From positions 1-12,556 of the forward strand of contig JAUQXU010000120.1 of assembly GCA_030837935.1 (NCBI GenBank): a stretch of DNA of 12,556 nt, read 5' to 3'. Below, piece by piece: positions 1-6,653 of this stretch (its first letter is position 1; each line of letters opens with the position of its first letter). This DNA comes from Candidatus Brocadia sp. Its GTDB lineage: Bacteria; Planctomycetota; Brocadiia; Brocadiales; Brocadiaceae. The notes under the pieces were generated by a model that saw only the letters and a list, made by a program, of their open reading frames with translations, was not told where the DNA came from and ran no database searches. The translations under genes and the position numbers were made by a program.

Positions 1-168
1 ATGCCCATTACTTACATGAACATAGCATAAGTCTCCTATGGGAACGGACGGACCATTTGATTCAATCACCAGACCTGCAACATGAGCTACCCGCCCTGTG
101 TATCTAATCGGAACTGCAGTAGATAATCTTTTTTGATAGCGTTCAAAATTAATGCACGGTTGATTCAT
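1..168 (-). CDS. fliI: Flagellar type III export ATPase FliI, N-terminal 56 codons only
   Basis: This is the first part of the ATPase that energises the flagellar type III export gate; the window edge removes the rest. Reading down from the ATG at 168 gives a protein beginning MNQPCINFERYQKRLS. It continues through a GRVAHVAGLVIES stretch and a VPIGDLCYV stretch, which is the N-terminal beta-barrel signature of FliI and related rotary ATPases. The Walker A motif would lie beyond the window. The start overlaps the 3' end of fliH by 20 bp in another frame and has only a weak Shine-Dalgarno sequence (GGGTAAT), which suggests translational coupling. Family and position (fliF-fliG-fliH-fliI) agree. 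It is short because of truncation by the window, not because of gene decay. Confidence 0.88.
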   Translation of the reverse strand, partial: MNQPCINFERYQKRLSTAVPIRYTGRVAHVAGLVIESNGPSVPIGDLCYVHVSNGH

Positions 169-826
169 TTTTATTACCCAGTAAGGTCTTTAGAATTTCA
201 TCCCATCGCGTCTCTATCTGGCTATCTATACTTCCAAAATCCGTTTCCACAATACATCCACCAGAATCTATTGTTTTATCTTCCGCAAACTTTATGCTCT
301 GGTCAGATAGTATTGTCCCTTCCTGTGATTTTATTTTCTTCACATCATCAGGTGAAAGCTTTATCGCAACAATTTTCTTCTCGCCTGCGTATGCGATTGC
401 ATCCTTGACTACGTGTTTTAGAACATGTATAGAATCATTACCAATTTCATATCCTACTATCTTATTTGAGATGGTTAAGATTAGTTTGATAATTTCAGAC
501 TCACTCTCTTGCCATATTAACTCTCGTTGATCTGTTAGGTTTTTAACAGCACTTTGGAGCAGAGTTACCAGCGATGCATGCTCGCTTCTTAATCTTTCAA
601 TTTCGGACTTATAATTTTCCTCTGCATCCAGCCTTCCCTGTCTATACGCCTCATCCTTTACTGATTGAAGTTCTTTTATTCTTTTTTCTTCTGATTCCTT
701 TTCTTTTTTTTCTGACTCCTGCTTTATCTCATAATCTTGTAGAGAAGAACCACCTTGATACTTGATAGACTGTAAAATATAAATCCCTTGAACATCCGGT
801 GACATATACACTTTTTTATTTTTCAT
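149..826 (-). CDS. fliH: Flagellar export apparatus regulator FliH
   Basis: FliH is the peripheral-stalk-like partner that binds FliI and links it to the C-ring and export gate. The 225-residue protein has a strongly charged, probably coiled-coil region at about residues 35-115. The C-terminal FliH/YscL-type globular domain (about 115-215) ends in the recognisable stretch GGCIVETDFGSIDSQIETRW. The ATG overlaps the fliG stop by 4 bp (ATGA), and its 3' end overlaps fliI by 20 bp. The closest purine-rich ribosome site (AGGGAG) is rather far upstream, again consistent with coupling to fliG. FliH is among the least conserved flagellar proteins, so the call rests on the C-terminal motif together with its exact place between fliG and fliI. 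Confidence 0.9.
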   Translation of the reverse strand: MKNKKVYMSPDVQGIYILQSIKYQGGSSLQDYEIKQESEKKEKESEEKRIKELQSVKDEAYRQGRLDAEENYKSEIERLRSEHASLVTLLQSAVKNLTDQRELIWQESESEIIKLILTISNKIVGYEIGNDSIHVLKHVVKDAIAYAGEKKIVAIKLSPDDVKKIKSQEGTILSDQSIKFAEDKTIDSGGCIVETDFGSIDSQIETRWDEILKTLLGNKNESTVH

Positions 827-1839
827 ACAAATTTATCAACACTCCCTTTTGCACCTTTCTTTTTCAATACTGCCTCTCCATTTGCTTCTAGTCGCTTTAT
901 TGCATCGACAATCTGTTGTTGTGCTGCCTCCACTTCGGACAAAAGCCTCGGGCCCAACAAATCCTTTACCTCTTTAACAGAATCCCCAACACGCTTAGAC
1001 ATGTTGCTAAAGAATTTCTTCTCAATCTCTGCATTACCGGTCTTTAGCGCAAGAGCAATCACATTGTTGTCAATCTCTGTAAGAATTTTTCTCAGTGCTT
1101 CATCCTGGACATTGACAATGTCATCAAATGTAAACAATAATTTTTTGATCTCATCAGCAAGTTCCGGATTCTTATAACTTATCTGGTCAATCACATTTTT
1201 ATCAGCAGATCCTTCCATATTGCCAATGATTTCAGAAGCAAATTTATATTTTTTCTTTGCTGGCATTTTTCGGCGTCTGTCTCCACTTTTTATCTTTGAT
1301 ACAATAACCTCGTTTACTTGAAGCAATAACTTTGTAGGAGGTGGCTCCATTGTCGCAATCCTCATAATGATCTCTGACTGAAGTTCCATAGGAAATTGAG
1401 ACAAAATCTTTGCTGCTCGTTGTGAATGAATATACGACAACACAAGAGCAATCGTTTGTGGATGTTCTCCTACAAGTATGCGCAGTACTTCTTCATCATT
1501 TGACTCCCTCAGTGCATAAAAAGGTGCAGGAAATAAAGTCCCTTCTTCAACACTGGTTATAATTTCTTCACATTTTTGTACACCTATTGCTTTTTCAAGG
1601 AGTTTCTTGAAAGAATTGTTATCGTACTTCACAACCTTTTCGATTGATTTTAATTCGTTAGATAAATCGCAGATTACTTTTTCAACAATTTCTTTATCAA
1701 TACGTTCAATATCTGTCATTGCGGCAGTAATAGCTGCAATTTGCTCATCATCAAATTCCTTAATCACTTCTGCCGCAGTATCGGCATCAAGGGTTGATAA
1801 TAAAATCGCCACTTTTTGTATTCCCGTTAGGCTTTTCAT
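823..1839 (-). CDS. fliG: Flagellar motor switch protein FliG
   Basis: FliG is the rotor protein that sits on the MS ring, binds FliM and interacts with the stator to produce torque. All three domains are present in 338 residues: the FliF-binding N-domain (1-100), the middle domain with the EHPQT motif (125-129), and the C-domain. The hydrophobic linker motif usually close to MFVF reads LFTF at 235-238, followed by DDI. The torque helix starts NMSKR (279-283). Compared with the E. coli sequence as I recall it, R281 and D288 correspond to R283 and E290, but D289 and R297 appear as V291 and L299, with an arginine shifted to 298. The gene starts 2 bp after the fliF stop and overlaps fliH by 4 bp. 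Confidence 0.96.
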   Translation of the reverse strand: MKSLTGIQKVAILLSTLDADTAAEVIKEFDDEQIAAITAAMTDIERIDKEIVEKVICDLSNELKSIEKVVKYDNNSFKKLLEKAIGVQKCEEIITSVEEGTLFPAPFYALRESNDEEVLRILVGEHPQTIALVLSYIHSQRAAKILSQFPMELQSEIIMRIATMEPPPTKLLLQVNEVIVSKIKSGDRRRKMPAKKKYKFASEIIGNMEGSADKNVIDQISYKNPELADEIKKLLFTFDDIVNVQDEALRKILTEIDNNVIALALKTGNAEIEKKFFSNMSKRVGDSVKEVKDLLGPRLLSEVEAAQQQIVDAIKRLEANGEAVLKKKGAKGSVDKFV

Positions 1840-1841
1840 AC

Positions 1842-3485
1842 TTATTCACTTTCATCGGCTATATCCTCAAGCATCCATTTTTTTAACGAATTGGCTGTCG
1901 AACTTGGATCTTTTCTAATATTCTTAATAACTTGCATACGTAATTCTGCATTTTTTGCATCATTATCTTTTTTTTCTTCATCTTCGTATTTATTTTCACC
2001 TATCGGTATATTCGCATTCGAGATATGAGTTTGTATATCGGTTTCTTGTGCTCCAATTCTTGTCCCTTTTTTCAGTTTTTTCATGCTTCTCAACATAAAC
2101 ATTAGAAATACTAATGCGGTAAATGCAAGGGACCCATTCTTTGCCATCTTCAACATAAATTCGTTTTGTTGCTCTTTTTTTATCGATGCCTCTTCCTCTT
2201 CATACGACGGTTCATAAAATTGCACGTTCTGTATTTCAAAACCATCGTTACGATTACCGGATTCGTCTATTCCAATTGCCTGTTTTACAAGTGCTGCAAT
2301 TCGTGATATATCATCCTTGTTTCTGGGAACATAAACTTTCTGAATTTTCCCGTCCGCAGATTTATTTTCCTCATACGTACCATCTACAAGAACGGCGACA
2401 GACATTCTTTTTAAATTTGCTCCATGGTCAGCAATAACACGTTCTGTCTTACTTAATTCATATTGCGTTTGCGCTGTTTCTTCTTCTTCTGAGGACCCTA
2501 CAGATTGAATAATTCCCGACTGCGAAAGATTAAGATTGGCCTGCATCCCTGGCATGCCCCCTCCTGAAAAAGGCGCACCACCTGATACTCTTGTTGTCAC
2601 AGTTTGTACTTTTGGAACCCTGCGTTCTGGATCAAACTCAACCAATTTTTCATCTACATGCTTAAAGTCCAAATCGGCACTAACACGCACAACCGACTTA
2701 CCAACCCCAACTATCCTTTCTAACAAATCCTGGGCCTTTGCCACAAAATATTCCTCGATTTTTTTCTTAACCTCAAGCTGATCATTACTCACACCCGCAT
2801 TCGATGAAGATGATTCCTTTCTAGAAAGCAAATTTCCACGGGTATCAGTAATAGTTACATTCTCAGGTTTAAGTCCTTCAACACTCGAACTCACAAGATG
2901 TGTAATACTAGCAACCTGCTCAGGCTTTAAAGCACCATTACTTTTAGCTTTCATCATTAAAATAACAGAGGCCGTAGACGGTTTTTCATCTTCTACAAAA
3001 AGAGAAGCCTCTGGCATAGCAAGATGCACCTGCGCCCATTCTACATAGTCTAGGTGTCTGATTGTTTTTGCAAGTTCCCCCTGAATTGCCCTGCGATAAT
3101 TAACTCGTTGTACAAAATCGGACGTACCAAAACCAACCTTGTCAAGTAACTCATACCCTGATTCTTCTCGTGGTAATCCTTTACTTGCAAGCCTCAATCT
3201 CATTTCATATATTTTTTCAGTGGGAATCAAGAGTGCAGATCCATTACTACTAATTTGATAAGGAATGCTTTCTTCTTTAAGCAATTCTATAATTTCCCCG
3301 CTCTCTTTTGGATTAAGCTCTCCATATAGCAATCCGAAATCGGGTTTCCTTGCCCATTGGGTTACTCCAATGATACCCCCTATGAACCCCATGGTCAGCA
3401 TAATCATAATAAATTTTTGCGAAAAGCTGATCCCATTCCATATAGTCCCAAATTGATTTGCTACATTTTTAAAATCAAAATTCAT
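1842..3485 (-). CDS. fliF: Flagellar MS-ring protein FliF
   Basis: FliF forms the inner-membrane MS ring, the base on which the rotor and export gate assemble. The 547-residue protein has the expected plan: a first transmembrane segment at about 25-43, then the YscJ-like ring-building motifs including LYGELNPKESGEI, LASKGLP and YRRAIQGELAKTI. A glycine-rich stretch (GGAPFSGGGMPG) lies in the periplasmic part. A second transmembrane segment is at about 451-466, and the cytoplasmic tail ends with the FliG-binding motif SLKKWMLED (533-541). The start is supported by GAGG just upstream and by a sigma-54 promoter whose predicted start site gives a leader of about 46 nt. It heads the fliF-G-H-I run. 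Length and layout are normal for the family. Confidence 0.97.
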   Translation of the reverse strand: MNFDFKNVANQFGTIWNGISFSQKFIMIMLTMGFIGGIIGVTQWARKPDFGLLYGELNPKESGEIIELLKEESIPYQISSNGSALLIPTEKIYEMRLRLASKGLPREESGYELLDKVGFGTSDFVQRVNYRRAIQGELAKTIRHLDYVEWAQVHLAMPEASLFVEDEKPSTASVILMMKAKSNGALKPEQVASITHLVSSSVEGLKPENVTITDTRGNLLSRKESSSSNAGVSNDQLEVKKKIEEYFVAKAQDLLERIVGVGKSVVRVSADLDFKHVDEKLVEFDPERRVPKVQTVTTRVSGGAPFSGGGMPGMQANLNLSQSGIIQSVGSSEEEETAQTQYELSKTERVIADHGANLKRMSVAVLVDGTYEENKSADGKIQKVYVPRNKDDISRIAALVKQAIGIDESGNRNDGFEIQNVQFYEPSYEEEEASIKKEQQNEFMLKMAKNGSLAFTALVFLMFMLRSMKKLKKGTRIGAQETDIQTHISNANIPIGENKYEDEEKKDNDAKNAELRMQVIKNIRKDPSSTANSLKKWMLEDIADESE

Positions 3486-3541
3486 AATCCTCTATCTCCA
3501 TTCTTAAATCACTCATGGTATTTAGTGTTTAAAATGAATTT

Positions 3542-3558
3542 AAGCAATTATGGTACCA
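3542..3558 (-). promoter_or_regulatory. Sigma-54 (-24/-12) promoter for fliF-G-H-I
   Basis: The minus strand reads TGGTACCATAATTGCTT, which fits the sigma-54 consensus TGGYACR-N4-TTGCW at every position except the R (here C). The GG and GC doublets are exactly 10 bp apart. The predicted transcription start is near 3532, giving a leader of about 46 nt before the fliF ATG with room for its ribosome site. It lies inside the long fliE-fliF gap, where a promoter is needed. An NtrC-type activator is encoded nearby. Confidence 0.85.
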
Positions 3559-3586
3559 AGAAAAATTATAAAATTATTCGAGATAT

Positions 3587-3602
3587 AAGAGTCGTAACTC
3601 TT
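3587..3602. promoter_or_regulatory. Palindrome upstream of the fliF promoter, candidate activator site
   Basis: AAGAGT-CGTA-ACTCTT is a perfect 6-bp inverted repeat with a 4-bp centre, located around -62 relative to the predicted fliF start site. Its core AGTCGTAACT differs by one base from AGTCTTAACT at 9085-9094, upstream of the other strong sigma-54 promoter. NtrC-family activators bind dyad sites upstream of sigma-54 promoters, so this is a plausible enhancer-like site. The assignment is inference; a chance AT-rich hairpin remains possible. Confidence 0.4.
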
Positions 3603-3898
3603 TGCATTAACTGATATTTCAGATATGTTACACACGATACAGTTTATAATAATTCTCATTTAAAACCATGGGAGTCCATAATTCCAATATAACATGATAT
3701 TCTCTGTACATTATTTTAACGACCACGCCACATACAACATTTTGGAATGTCAAAAAGGATTGAATAATTCTTTAAACAGGATATACGAATGAGGCAATGC
3801 AATTAGACTTGTTTTTTACTAATAGAAAAGAAGTTTACAAGGCGAGGGATTTATCAGAAGGAATCTTTATATTTGATATTTTGTCAACCATTAAAATA

Positions 3899-4201
3899 CT
3901 ACATCTGCATACGCATAACTTCTTTGTAACTCTCTACGAGCTTGTTTCGCGCTTCCATCATAAATTTAAAACTGACTTCCGCCTTTGCCATAGCAATCAT
4001 TACTTCATGAACATTTTCGACTTTTCCCGTCGCAAGATTTTCAATACTTTCATTAGCTTTTGTTTGAAGGTCGTTTACCTCATCAAGAAAGCCAGTTAAG
4101 GTCTTTTGAAATGAGGGATATTGTCCTTGTTCCTCTATTGAACTAGCAATCTCTTTGATTGCTGGACTAGTTTCTTTGTTTTTGATAGGTAAAATATCCA
4201 T
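3899..4201 (-). CDS. fliE: MS-ring/rod adaptor protein FliE
   Basis: FliE is the small protein joining the MS ring to the proximal rod; it is exported early by the flagellar type III system. The 100-residue product carries the family C-terminus, with AKAEVSFKFMMEARNKLVES followed by YKEVMRMQM. Length is normal. The ATG at 4201 is preceded at 6 nt by AGGAGAT, whose AGG overlaps the flgC stop (TAGGAGAT), so the two genes are tightly coupled with an 11-bp gap. Unlike many genomes where fliF follows at once, here a 413-bp gap with its own promoter comes next. Confidence 0.96.
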   Translation of the reverse strand: MDILPIKNKETSPAIKEIASSIEEQGQYPSFQKTLTGFLDEVNDLQTKANESIENLATGKVENVHEVMIAMAKAEVSFKFMMEARNKLVESYKEVMRMQM

Positions 4202-4212
4202 AGATTTATCTC

Positions 4213-4656
4213 CTATTTCCCGATAATAGACAATGCCCTATTGCTCATATCCTTTGATGAATTTATTACTGCAAGGTTTGCTTCATATGACCGTGTTGCT
4301 GTGACAAGATCTACCATCTCCATCATCACACTCACATTGGGCATATTCACAAAACCTTTTGCATCCGCCTTGGGATGCCCTGGAATATATACCTTATTAA
4401 ACGGTTCTGTACTTTTAACAACTCTTTGAACTTTAACACCGCCCAATCTCTCCTGACCGCTGACGTTTCCGCTCTTCATCGTTTTGTTGAGCACAGAGGA
4501 AAATTCCACTTGCTCTCGACGATATGGCCCACCTTCAGGAGTCTCGGTAGCATTTGCGTTTGCAATATTATTTGCAATTACATTCATCCGTATGCGTTCA
4601 GCAGAGAGTCCGGAACCACTAATATCAAAAACAGAAAGCATGCTATCTATTCCCAT
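4213..4656 (-). CDS. flgC: Proximal rod protein FlgC
   Basis: FlgC is a subunit of the proximal rod that passes through the periplasm. The 147-residue protein has the N-terminal rod signature (LSAERIRMNVIANNIANANA), then the GGPYRR segment. The C-terminal block follows, with YIPGHPKADAKGFVNMPNV and the helix ending TRSYEAN (about 90-127). The start at 4656 (MGIDSMLSVF) is chosen because AAGGAG lies 7 nt upstream. A longer frame from 4689 would add 11 residues that overlap flgB and lack a ribosome site of similar quality. The ribosome site immediately follows the flgB stop codon, which implies coupling. Confidence 0.97.
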   Translation of the reverse strand: MGIDSMLSVFDISGSGLSAERIRMNVIANNIANANATETPEGGPYRREQVEFSSVLNKTMKSGNVSGQERLGGVKVQRVVKSTEPFNKVYIPGHPKADAKGFVNMPNVSVMMEMVDLVTATRSYEANLAVINSSKDMSNRALSIIGK

Positions 4657-4669
4657 TTCATCACTCCTT

Positions 4670-5047
4670 TTAAACTCTTGAGTTCTCAATCGCAGACTTT
4701 ACCAACTCCATCTTCTTTGCAAGCAATTGCGTATAAACACTATATGAAAGAGTATTTTTCATTAAAGCAGACACTTCTTTATCCATATCGACATTATTAC
4801 CATCATTTCGTACGGTTCCATTTGTATCTTCTTTTGATACAACAATCTTTGGTTGGAAAGCATCAAATTTGTTCATAGATGTATCCTTTATAACCTTTTC
4901 GAGCTGTTCGGCAAAGCTCACTTCCAGTTTTTTGTAACCGGGAGTATTTATGTTTGCAATGTTGTTCGCAATAACCTTGTGTTTCGTAGCAGAAACATTT
5001 AACATTTTTTCCAACAAATTTATACTTTTATCTATCCCGGTAATCAT
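4670..5047 (-). CDS. flgB: Proximal rod protein FlgB
   Basis: FlgB is the first proximal-rod subunit. The 125-residue product shows the rod-family N-terminal motif (IANNIANINTPGYKK, residues 26-40) and a C-terminal pairing helix region after the NNVDMDKE motif (84-91). The start at 5047 (MITGIDKS) is fixed by a strong AAGGAGG 6 nt upstream (5054-5060). The longer frame from 5086 would prepend 13 residues translated through that ribosome site and is rejected. It is the first gene of the rod set and follows the sigma-54 activator gene after about 135 bp. Confidence 0.97.
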   Translation of the reverse strand: MITGIDKSINLLEKMLNVSATKHKVIANNIANINTPGYKKLEVSFAEQLEKVIKDTSMNKFDAFQPKIVVSKEDTNGTVRNDGNNVDMDKEVSALMKNTLSYSVYTQLLAKKMELVKSAIENSRV

Positions 5048-5053
5048 AATAAT

Positions 5054-5060
5054 CCTCCTT
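5054..5060 (-). promoter_or_regulatory. Strong Shine-Dalgarno site fixing the flgB start
   Basis: AAGGAGG on the minus strand, 6 nt before the ATG at 5047, is the best ribosome site in the window and decides between the 5047 and 5086 starts. It overlaps the downstream flank of a candidate sigma-54 promoter (5063-5078). Confidence 0.85.
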
Positions 5061-5062
5061 AA

Positions 5063-5078
5063 AGCAAACCGAATACCA
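5063..5078 (-). promoter_or_regulatory. Possible sigma-54 promoter just upstream of flgB
   Basis: The minus strand reads TGGTATTCGGTTTGCT: GG and GC are 10 bp apart, with intact TGGTA and TTGCT ends and two mismatches in the middle of the -24 box. These ends match those of the two stronger promoters. The difficulty is position. The predicted start near 5052 falls at the end of the flgB ribosome site and would give an almost leaderless mRNA. An alternative 15 bp upstream (TGG at 5096-5094, GC at 5084-5083) is better placed but has a 9-bp spacing that sigma-54 normally does not tolerate. Real use is uncertain. Confidence 0.4.
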
Positions 5079-5182
5079 TAAGGCAAAACAATTCCACAAC
5101 AAATTATTTTACTTAACTATTGATAATACATACTTCTACTATCATACCTAACGCGATTGTTGTAAGCTCACAGGCAAAATAT

Positions 5183-6577
5183 TCATTTCAAACAGGAAAT
5201 TATTTCCCTTTCAAACGAAGATTTACATTCTAAATCATATTTATTAAGCTTATTTCGTAATGTCCTTGTCGTAATTTTAAGTAATTCCGCAGCCCTGGTT
5301 TTATTACCACCTGTTTTTTCCAGTGTACTATAAATCAAGTCTCTCTCCACATCCTCAATAGCCTTCCAAGCCGTTAATGTGGTGTCTGACCTTTTCATAT
5401 CTTGAAGGATAAAAAGACTGGTAAACTGCTCTATCTGAAGCACCTCGGACAAACCCATAACCACGGCTCTTTGTATAACATTCTTTAATTCTCTTACATT
5501 GCCTGGCCAATTGTATTGACACAAGTAATCCATGGCCTCCTTATCTATAGATTTAACTATTGCATCATTTTCAAGGCTATATTTTTTGAGATAATAATCC
5601 ACCAGGAGAGATATATCCTCACGTCTTTCGCGCAAAGGTGGCAAATATATAGGTACAACATTCAGGCGATAAAAAAGGTCTTCACGAAATGTACCTTTAT
5701 GAATTTCTTCCATCAAATTCCTATTTGTCGTTGCCACAATCCTTACATCAATCTTTATTGTTTTTTCACCTCCTACCCGCTCAAACTCTTCCTCTTCAAT
5801 GACCCTTAGTAATTTAGCTTGTATATTAGACGATATTTCGCTAATCTCATCAAGCAGCAAAGTGCCTTCATTCGCTAATTCGAAACGCCCCACATGCTTT
5901 GAAATTGCCCCGGTATAGGCCCCCCGTTCGTGTCCAAACAGTTCGCTTTCCAGGAGTGTTTCTGCCAATGCAGCACAATTAACCCGAATAAAAGGCTTTT
6001 CGCATCGATGGCTATGAAAATGTATCGCACGCGCAACGAGTTCTTTTCCAGTACCACTTTCCCCTTGAATAAGTACACTCGCCTTGCTCTGCGCAATCCT
6101 TTTAATCTGTTCATATATTTGAAACATCTTAGAATTTTTACTAAAAACAGGATTCATTTTTTCATCAACATTCGAATTTAATCTCCAATATTTGTTCTCT
6201 ATGATCAACTTTTGTCGTTCATTAATCCTTGCAATTAAAAGCTCTATCTGATCTGGAGAAAAGGGTTTTATGACATAATCATACGCACCTTTTTTCATGG
6301 CCTCTACGGCGGTCTCTATAGTTCCATAAGCTGTCATTAACACAATAACAGTTTCCGATGAAATAGCCTTTACCTTTTCAAGAACCTCCATACCACACAT
6401 CCCCGGCATCTTCATATCCAGAAAAATTAAATCGTATCCCTCTTTAATAACTTTGGCGAGTGCTTGTTGCCCATCACTTGCAGATACTACTTCGTATCCA
6501 CCTCTCGTAAGCGTTTCACATAGATATTCGCGCCCTAATATGTCATCATCTACTACCAATATCTTCTCTACACTCAT
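5183..6577 (-). CDS. NtrC-family sigma-54 activator (flagellar FlrC/FleR/FlgR type)
   Basis: This response regulator activates sigma-54 RNA polymerase by ATP hydrolysis. Its 464 residues show three domains. The receiver (1-120) has acidic pocket D10/D11, phosphoacceptor D54, T82 and K104. The AAA+ domain (about 144-375) has Walker A GESGTGKE (172-179), a sigma-54 contact loop GAYTGA (219-224; the common form is GAFTGA), Walker B LLLDE (240-244) and the arginine-finger region FREDLFYRL (297-305). A Fis-type helix-turn-helix is at about 422-447. AGGGGA lies 7 nt before the ATG. It follows its kinase gene by 76 bp and precedes flgB, so the likely targets are the sigma-54 promoters at 9011-9026 and 3542-3558. 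Calling it a flagellar regulator rests on position; the family itself is certain. Confidence 0.94.
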   Translation of the reverse strand: MSVEKILVVDDDILGREYLCETLTRGGYEVVSASDGQQALAKVIKEGYDLIFLDMKMPGMCGMEVLEKVKAISSETVIVLMTAYGTIETAVEAMKKGAYDYVIKPFSPDQIELLIARINERQKLIIENKYWRLNSNVDEKMNPVFSKNSKMFQIYEQIKRIAQSKASVLIQGESGTGKELVARAIHFHSHRCEKPFIRVNCAALAETLLESELFGHERGAYTGAISKHVGRFELANEGTLLLDEISEISSNIQAKLLRVIEEEEFERVGGEKTIKIDVRIVATTNRNLMEEIHKGTFREDLFYRLNVVPIYLPPLRERREDISLLVDYYLKKYSLENDAIVKSIDKEAMDYLCQYNWPGNVRELKNVIQRAVVMGLSEVLQIEQFTSLFILQDMKRSDTTLTAWKAIEDVERDLIYSTLEKTGGNKTRAAELLKITTRTLRNKLNKYDLECKSSFEREIISCLK

Positions 6578-6653
6578 TTTTTATTCCCCTGCAGAATAAC
6601 AAAACCATAAACATGTACCTAGACCATTTTTAATATAACTCAAGACTCTTCCT

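Larger units (their letters stand above)
3486..3898. other. 413-bp gene-free gap between fliE and fliF
   Basis: No minus-strand reading frame of useful length or family resemblance is visible here. Plus-strand frames in this stretch are AT-rich and run into the antisense of fliF or fliE. The gap holds the sigma-54 promoter (3542-3558) and the palindrome (3587-3602). No GC-rich hairpin followed by a T-run was found after fliE, so read-through from flgB-flgC-fliE into fliF cannot be excluded. The remaining 290 bp or so (3603-3898) shows no recognisable element. Confidence 0.7.

Noticed and set aside
219..408. Plus-strand reading frames antisense to fliH and other genes across the window
   Set aside because: They lack family resemblance and ribosome sites and are fully explained as antisense of recognised minus-strand genes.
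3840..3875. TAAAG...GATAA resemblance to a sigma-28 flagellar promoter in the fliE-fliF gap
   Set aside because: The two halves are far too close together (about 2 bp rather than about 11), so it is not a credible sigma-28 site.
3882..3887. TTGACA on the minus strand just downstream of fliE, a possible sigma-70 -35 box
   Set aside because: No acceptable -10 hexamer occurs at 16-18 bp spacing, and it is about 400 bp from fliF.
4657..4689. Longer flgC start at 4689
   Set aside because: It overlaps flgB, lacks an equally good ribosome site, and adds residues not usual for FlgC; AAGGAG correctly precedes 4656.
5048..5086. Longer flgB start at 5086
   Set aside because: The added 13 codons would run through the strong AAGGAGG site, and FlgB proteins normally begin near the MITGIDKS segment.
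5906..5923. GAYTGA instead of GAFTGA in the sigma-54 contact loop of the activator, as a possible loss of function
   Set aside because: Tyrosine in place of phenylalanine is a known functional variant of this loop, and all other catalytic motifs are intact.
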